Assembly (NCBI GenBank): GCA_016721605.1
Contig: JADKHS010000032.1
Span: 1-24,982 of the forward strand
DNA: 24,982 nucleotides
Reading direction: 5' to 3'
From: Nitrosomonadales bacterium
GTDB lineage: Bacteria > Pseudomonadota > Gammaproteobacteria > Burkholderiales > Gallionellaceae
Shown: piece by piece, positions 22,370 to 24,982 of the stretch
How the letters are laid out: each line of letters starts with the position of its first letter
How positions within the stretch are numbered: the first letter of the stretch is position 1
The notes under the pieces: generated by a model
Told to the model about the DNA's origin: nothing
Database searches by the model: none
What the model saw: only the letters and a program-made list of their open reading frames with translations
Made by a program: the position numbers and the translations under genes

Positions 22370-24596
22370 GGCGTTCTTTGGTTTTTTTGGGTTTCTTAAT
22401 TTTCGCGTCCTTAGCTGGCACTTCCCCAACTGGCAAATCCAGCACGAAGTCGAGCTTGGTACTCTCCATATCTACCCTTACGACTGTGACGCGCACACGA
22501 TCCCCTAAGCGATAACGCTTGCCAGAACGCTCGCCCAACATTTGGTGCTTGGTCGCATCATAGTGGAAATAATCCGCACCAAGTTCTGACACATGAACCA
22601 GCCCTTCGATATAAAGATCGTCCAGCGCGACGAACAGGCCGAAGCCAGTCACTGAAGATATAGTGCCTTCGAAGCTACTGCCAAGATGGTCCCGCATGTA
22701 GAAACATTTCAGCCATGCTTCAACATCACGCGTAGCATCGTCAGCCCGACGCTCTGTCATGGAACAATGTATGCCCAGCTCTTCCCACTTCTCTTTTGGT
22801 TTGTATTGTTTGTCATTTAGCACAGCCTTAATGGCGCGGTGTACCAGAAGATCGGGATAACGTCGAATGGGCGAGGTAAAGTGTGTATAAGCATCATAGC
22901 CGAGGCCAAAATGCCCAGCATTTTCCGGGCAATAACGCGCTTGGCGCAATGAACGCAACATCACTGTTTGCAATAAGGCTGCATCGGGCCGCCCCTTGAC
23001 CTGCTTAAGCAGCTTGGCATAATCACCGGCTTCAGGTTTTTCGCCACCTCCAAGTTCCAGGCCAAACTCCTTAAAGAACTCACGTACTGCTTCCAATTTT
23101 TCAGGGGTGGGACCTTCATGCACACGGTATAACACCGGGTGCTTATGTTCATTAAGAAAATTAGCGGTACACACGTTGGCCGCCAGCATGCATTCCTCGA
23201 TCAAGCGATGCGCATCGTTACGTACCAAGGGTACGATGCGCTCAATCTTGCCCTGATCGGTAAACATCATCTGGGTTTCTATGGTCTCAAAATCAATCGC
23301 ACCACGCTTCTCGCGGGCTTGCAGCAAGGTCTTAAATAAGGTATGCAAATGATTGATATGCGGCAGCACGGCAGCAAATTTTTTCGCCATTTCGCCTTCT
23401 GGGTGAACCAACATATCCGCTACCTGGTTGTAAGTCAGGCGAGCCTGCGAGAACATAACCGATGGATAGAAACGGTAAGCTTCAATATCGCCGTGAGCGC
23501 TGATCTGCATGTCACATACCATGCACAGGCGTTCAACATGTGGATTAAGCGAACAAAGGCCGTTGGAAAGCTCTTCCGGCAACATTGGAATAACGCGACG
23601 GGGGAAATATACCGAGTTACCGCGATTCAAAGCTTCCTTATCCAGCGCATCCCCGGGCTTTACATAATGACTTACATCAGCAATTGCCACTACCAGGCGG
23701 AAGCCATTGGCGTGCGGCTCGCAATACACCGCGTCATCAAAATCCCGCGCCGTCTCACCATCTATGGTGACAAGCGGCAACTGTCGTAAATCTTCGCGTC
23801 CCGCATAATCTTCGGGTAACACCTGGGGCGCAATTTTTTCAGCTTGGCGTTTCGTGTCAGCTGGAAACTCATACGGCAGATCATGCTTACGTAACGCAAT
23901 TTCAATTTCCATGCCAGGGTCGGCATAATTACCCAAAACCTGCACAATGCGGCCTATGGGTTGTGCATTTTTGCTGGGTTGCTGCAAAATTTCCAGCATC
24001 ACCACCTGCCCGGCCTTTGCCCCGATGTGCTCACCTGGAGCAACCAGGATATCCTGACTAATACGACGATTTTCCGCTACCACAAACTGAATGCCATGCT
24101 CTTCATACAACCGTCCGACCAGACGCTGGGTGGCGCGCTCCAACACCTCCACTATACCGGCCTCGCGGCGCCCGCGCCGATCGGTGCCTGTTTCGCGTAC
24201 CACGACAATATCGCCATGCAACACTTTATGCATTTCCTTGGCACTCAATACCAAATCGGTGCTGCCATCATCAGGAATCAAAAAACCAAAACCATCGGGA
24301 TGGCCTTGTACCTTGCCCTTAATCAGATCCAGTTTGTCCATTACGCAAATTGCCCGTTTACGATTACGCATAATCTGACCATCACGCTCCATCGCGCGCA
24401 GACGGCGCGTGAACAATTCTGCCTCATGTTCATCAATATGTAACATGTGGCACAACTCTTCCTCAGCAACCGGCACGCCTTGCTTTTCCAGTAATTGCAG
24501 AATGTACTCGCGGCTGGGTAGTGGGTGATCATATTGCGCGCGCTCTCGATCCAAAAATGGGTCGAGAGCGCGGATGTTGTTTTTCTTATTTGTCAT
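22362..24596 (-). CDS. rnr: Ribonuclease R
   Basis: A 744-residue 3'-to-5' exoribonuclease that degrades structured RNA. In order: an N-terminal helix-turn-helix region (about 25-85), cold-shock domains (about 85-240), the RNB catalytic domain with DGETARDFDDAV (Asp279, 285, 287 and 288 bind the two metals) and later HFTSPIRRYPDLLVHRAI, then an S1 RNA-binding domain (FEGTISSVTGFGLFVALDDL). The protein ends in a short lysine-rich tail (KIKKPKKTKERHG), which is short compared with the long basic tail of E. coli RNase R (813 residues). AGGA lies upstream of the ATG. It is co-directional and overlapping with rlmB. Confidence 0.96.
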   Translation of the reverse strand: MTNKKNNIRALDPFLDRERAQYDHPLPSREYILQLLEKQGVPVAEEELCHMLHIDEHEAELFTRRLRAMERDGQIMRNRKRAICVMDKLDLIKGKVQGHPDGFGFLIPDDGSTDLVLSAKEMHKVLHGDIVVVRETGTDRRGRREAGIVEVLERATQRLVGRLYEEHGIQFVVAENRRISQDILVAPGEHIGAKAGQVVMLEILQQPSKNAQPIGRIVQVLGNYADPGMEIEIALRKHDLPYEFPADTKRQAEKIAPQVLPEDYAGREDLRQLPLVTIDGETARDFDDAVYCEPHANGFRLVVAIADVSHYVKPGDALDKEALNRGNSVYFPRRVIPMLPEELSNGLCSLNPHVERLCMVCDMQISAHGDIEAYRFYPSVMFSQARLTYNQVADMLVHPEGEMAKKFAAVLPHINHLHTLFKTLLQAREKRGAIDFETIETQMMFTDQGKIERIVPLVRNDAHRLIEECMLAANVCTANFLNEHKHPVLYRVHEGPTPEKLEAVREFFKEFGLELGGGEKPEAGDYAKLLKQVKGRPDAALLQTVMLRSLRQARYCPENAGHFGLGYDAYTHFTSPIRRYPDLLVHRAIKAVLNDKQYKPKEKWEELGIHCSMTERRADDATRDVEAWLKCFYMRDHLGSSFEGTISSVTGFGLFVALDDLYIEGLVHVSELGADYFHYDATKHQMLGERSGKRYRLGDRVRVTVVRVDMESTKLDFVLDLPVGEVPAKDAKIKKPKKTKERHG

Positions 24597-24657
24597 TGAC
24601 AGAAAATCCTATAACGATTAACTTGTGCGCCCTCAAGAAGCAAAGTTTTATTTTATT

Positions 24658-24742
24658 GCCCAGATGGCGGAATTGGTAGACGCGCACGGTTCAGGTCCGT
24701 GTGCCGCAAGGTGTGGAGGTTCGAGTCCTCTTCTGGGCACCA
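24658..24742 (+). tRNA. tRNA-Leu (anticodon CAG)
   Basis: An 85-base class II tRNA. Acceptor GCCCAGA pairs with TCTGGGC, discriminator A and an encoded CCA follow. The anticodon stem CACGG/CCGTG encloses the loop TTCAGGT, giving CAG at 24692-24694. The T arm has GGTTCGAGTCC and the long variable arm is typical of tRNA-Leu. An integrase gene follows, so its 3' end is the likely attachment site. Confidence 0.95.
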
Positions 24743-24754
24743 TCAAAATACAGG

Positions 24755-24789
24755 AAAAGTCCCGTGCCAATAGGTTCAGGGGCTTTTTT
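24755..24789 (+). terminator. Terminator after tRNA-Leu
   Basis: AAAAGTCCC (24755-24763) pairs with GGGGCTTTT (24779-24787, one G-U pair), and the T-run extends to 24789. It would end tRNA transcription before the integrase. Confidence 0.7.
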
Positions 24790-24798
24790 ATTGCCTTC

Positions 24799-24885
24799 TT
24801 GTCGCAATATTGACACACGGTTTGTCGCGGTTTGTATCGGTTTGGCGTTATTATGTGCGACAAATTTCCGACAAGAGTGCGACAA
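24799..24885. repeat. GCGACAA heptamer cluster ahead of the integrase
   Basis: The heptamer GCGACAA occurs four times in 87 bases: twice as its complement TTGTCGC (24799-24805, 24822-24828) and twice direct (24857-24863, 24879-24885), plus a near copy CCGACAA (24868-24874). Repeated short sites in this position are typical of integrase arm-binding or autoregulatory sites; that role is inferred. Confidence 0.6.
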
Positions 24886-24886
24886 C

Positions 24887-24982
24887 ATGGCTAGCTTCCG
24901 TAAACGTGGTTTGACTTGGACAGCCGAGATACGACGCAAAGGTGTATCGACTTCGGCAACATTCTCTACTAAGGCTGAGGCC
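24887..24982 (+). CDS. int: Tyrosine recombinase/phage integrase, N-terminus (cut by window end)
   Basis: The first 32 codons are visible: MASFRKRGLTWTAEIRRKGV then STSATFSTKAEA. This is the typical opening of the arm-type DNA-binding domain of P4-like/genomic-island integrases (a short beta-sheet with RKG and TKAEA). The catalytic domain lies beyond the window. Its position 145 bases after a tRNA-Leu 3' end, reading away from the tRNA, is the classic layout of an element integrated in that tRNA gene. Confidence 0.75.
   Translation, partial: MASFRKRGLTWTAEIRRKGVSTSATFSTKAEA

Overview
This window looks like the chromosome of a betaproteobacterium, most plausibly a chemolithoautotroph of the Gallionellaceae/Nitrosomonadales type. 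That assignment is an inference from gene content: a PPi-dependent phosphofructokinase beside a proton-pumping pyrophosphatase, a glycolate oxidase operon ending in a glyoxylate aminotransferase (2-phosphoglycolate salvage, expected with RuBisCO), and an SHP/DHC c-type cytochrome cluster. No phylogeny was run.

Layout. 1-1170 (+): decayed IS1595-family transposase sequence in which two element 3' ends lie in tandem. 1265-4989 (+): five same-strand genes, namely SHP-type monohaem cytochrome c, dihaem cytochrome c (DHC), cytochrome b561, an OmpR-family response regulator, and a sensor kinase carrying two compensating frameshifts. A CTTAAG-N5-CTTAAG direct repeat ahead of the first gene matches the PmrA/QseB box and suggests the regulator controls the cytochromes. 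5184-11226 (-): outer-membrane beta-barrel protein, FKBP isomerase, folD, hppA and a frameshifted pfp, with two copies of one MITE family in the intergenic gaps.

11373-15299 (-) is the accessory region. It is a graveyard of type I restriction-modification pieces (hsdM start, two hsdS ends, two clear and one weak hsdR start, one hsdR end) interleaved with toxin-antitoxin modules (MNT-HEPN with a broken toxin, HicAB with an octamer array between the genes, a PIN/RHH pair with a frameshifted toxin), a RhuM fragment, a possible reverse-transcriptase N-terminal fragment and an IS200/IS605 relic. Two of the hsdR starts follow directly on a TA module.

15495-20530 (-): glcD-glcE-glcF-aminotransferase, an operon that oxidises glycolate to glyoxylate and transaminates it. 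20848-21105 (-): a small secreted cysteine-rich protein of unknown function. 21626-24596 (-): rnr-rlmB, overlapping by 8 bases. 24658-24742 (+): tRNA-Leu(CAG), followed by the start of a tyrosine recombinase at the window edge, so an integrated element probably begins here.

Several otherwise intact conserved genes (pfp, glcD, the sensor kinase, the PIN toxin) are broken by single-base indels, often in homopolymers. Sequencing or assembly error should be excluded before biological meaning is assigned.
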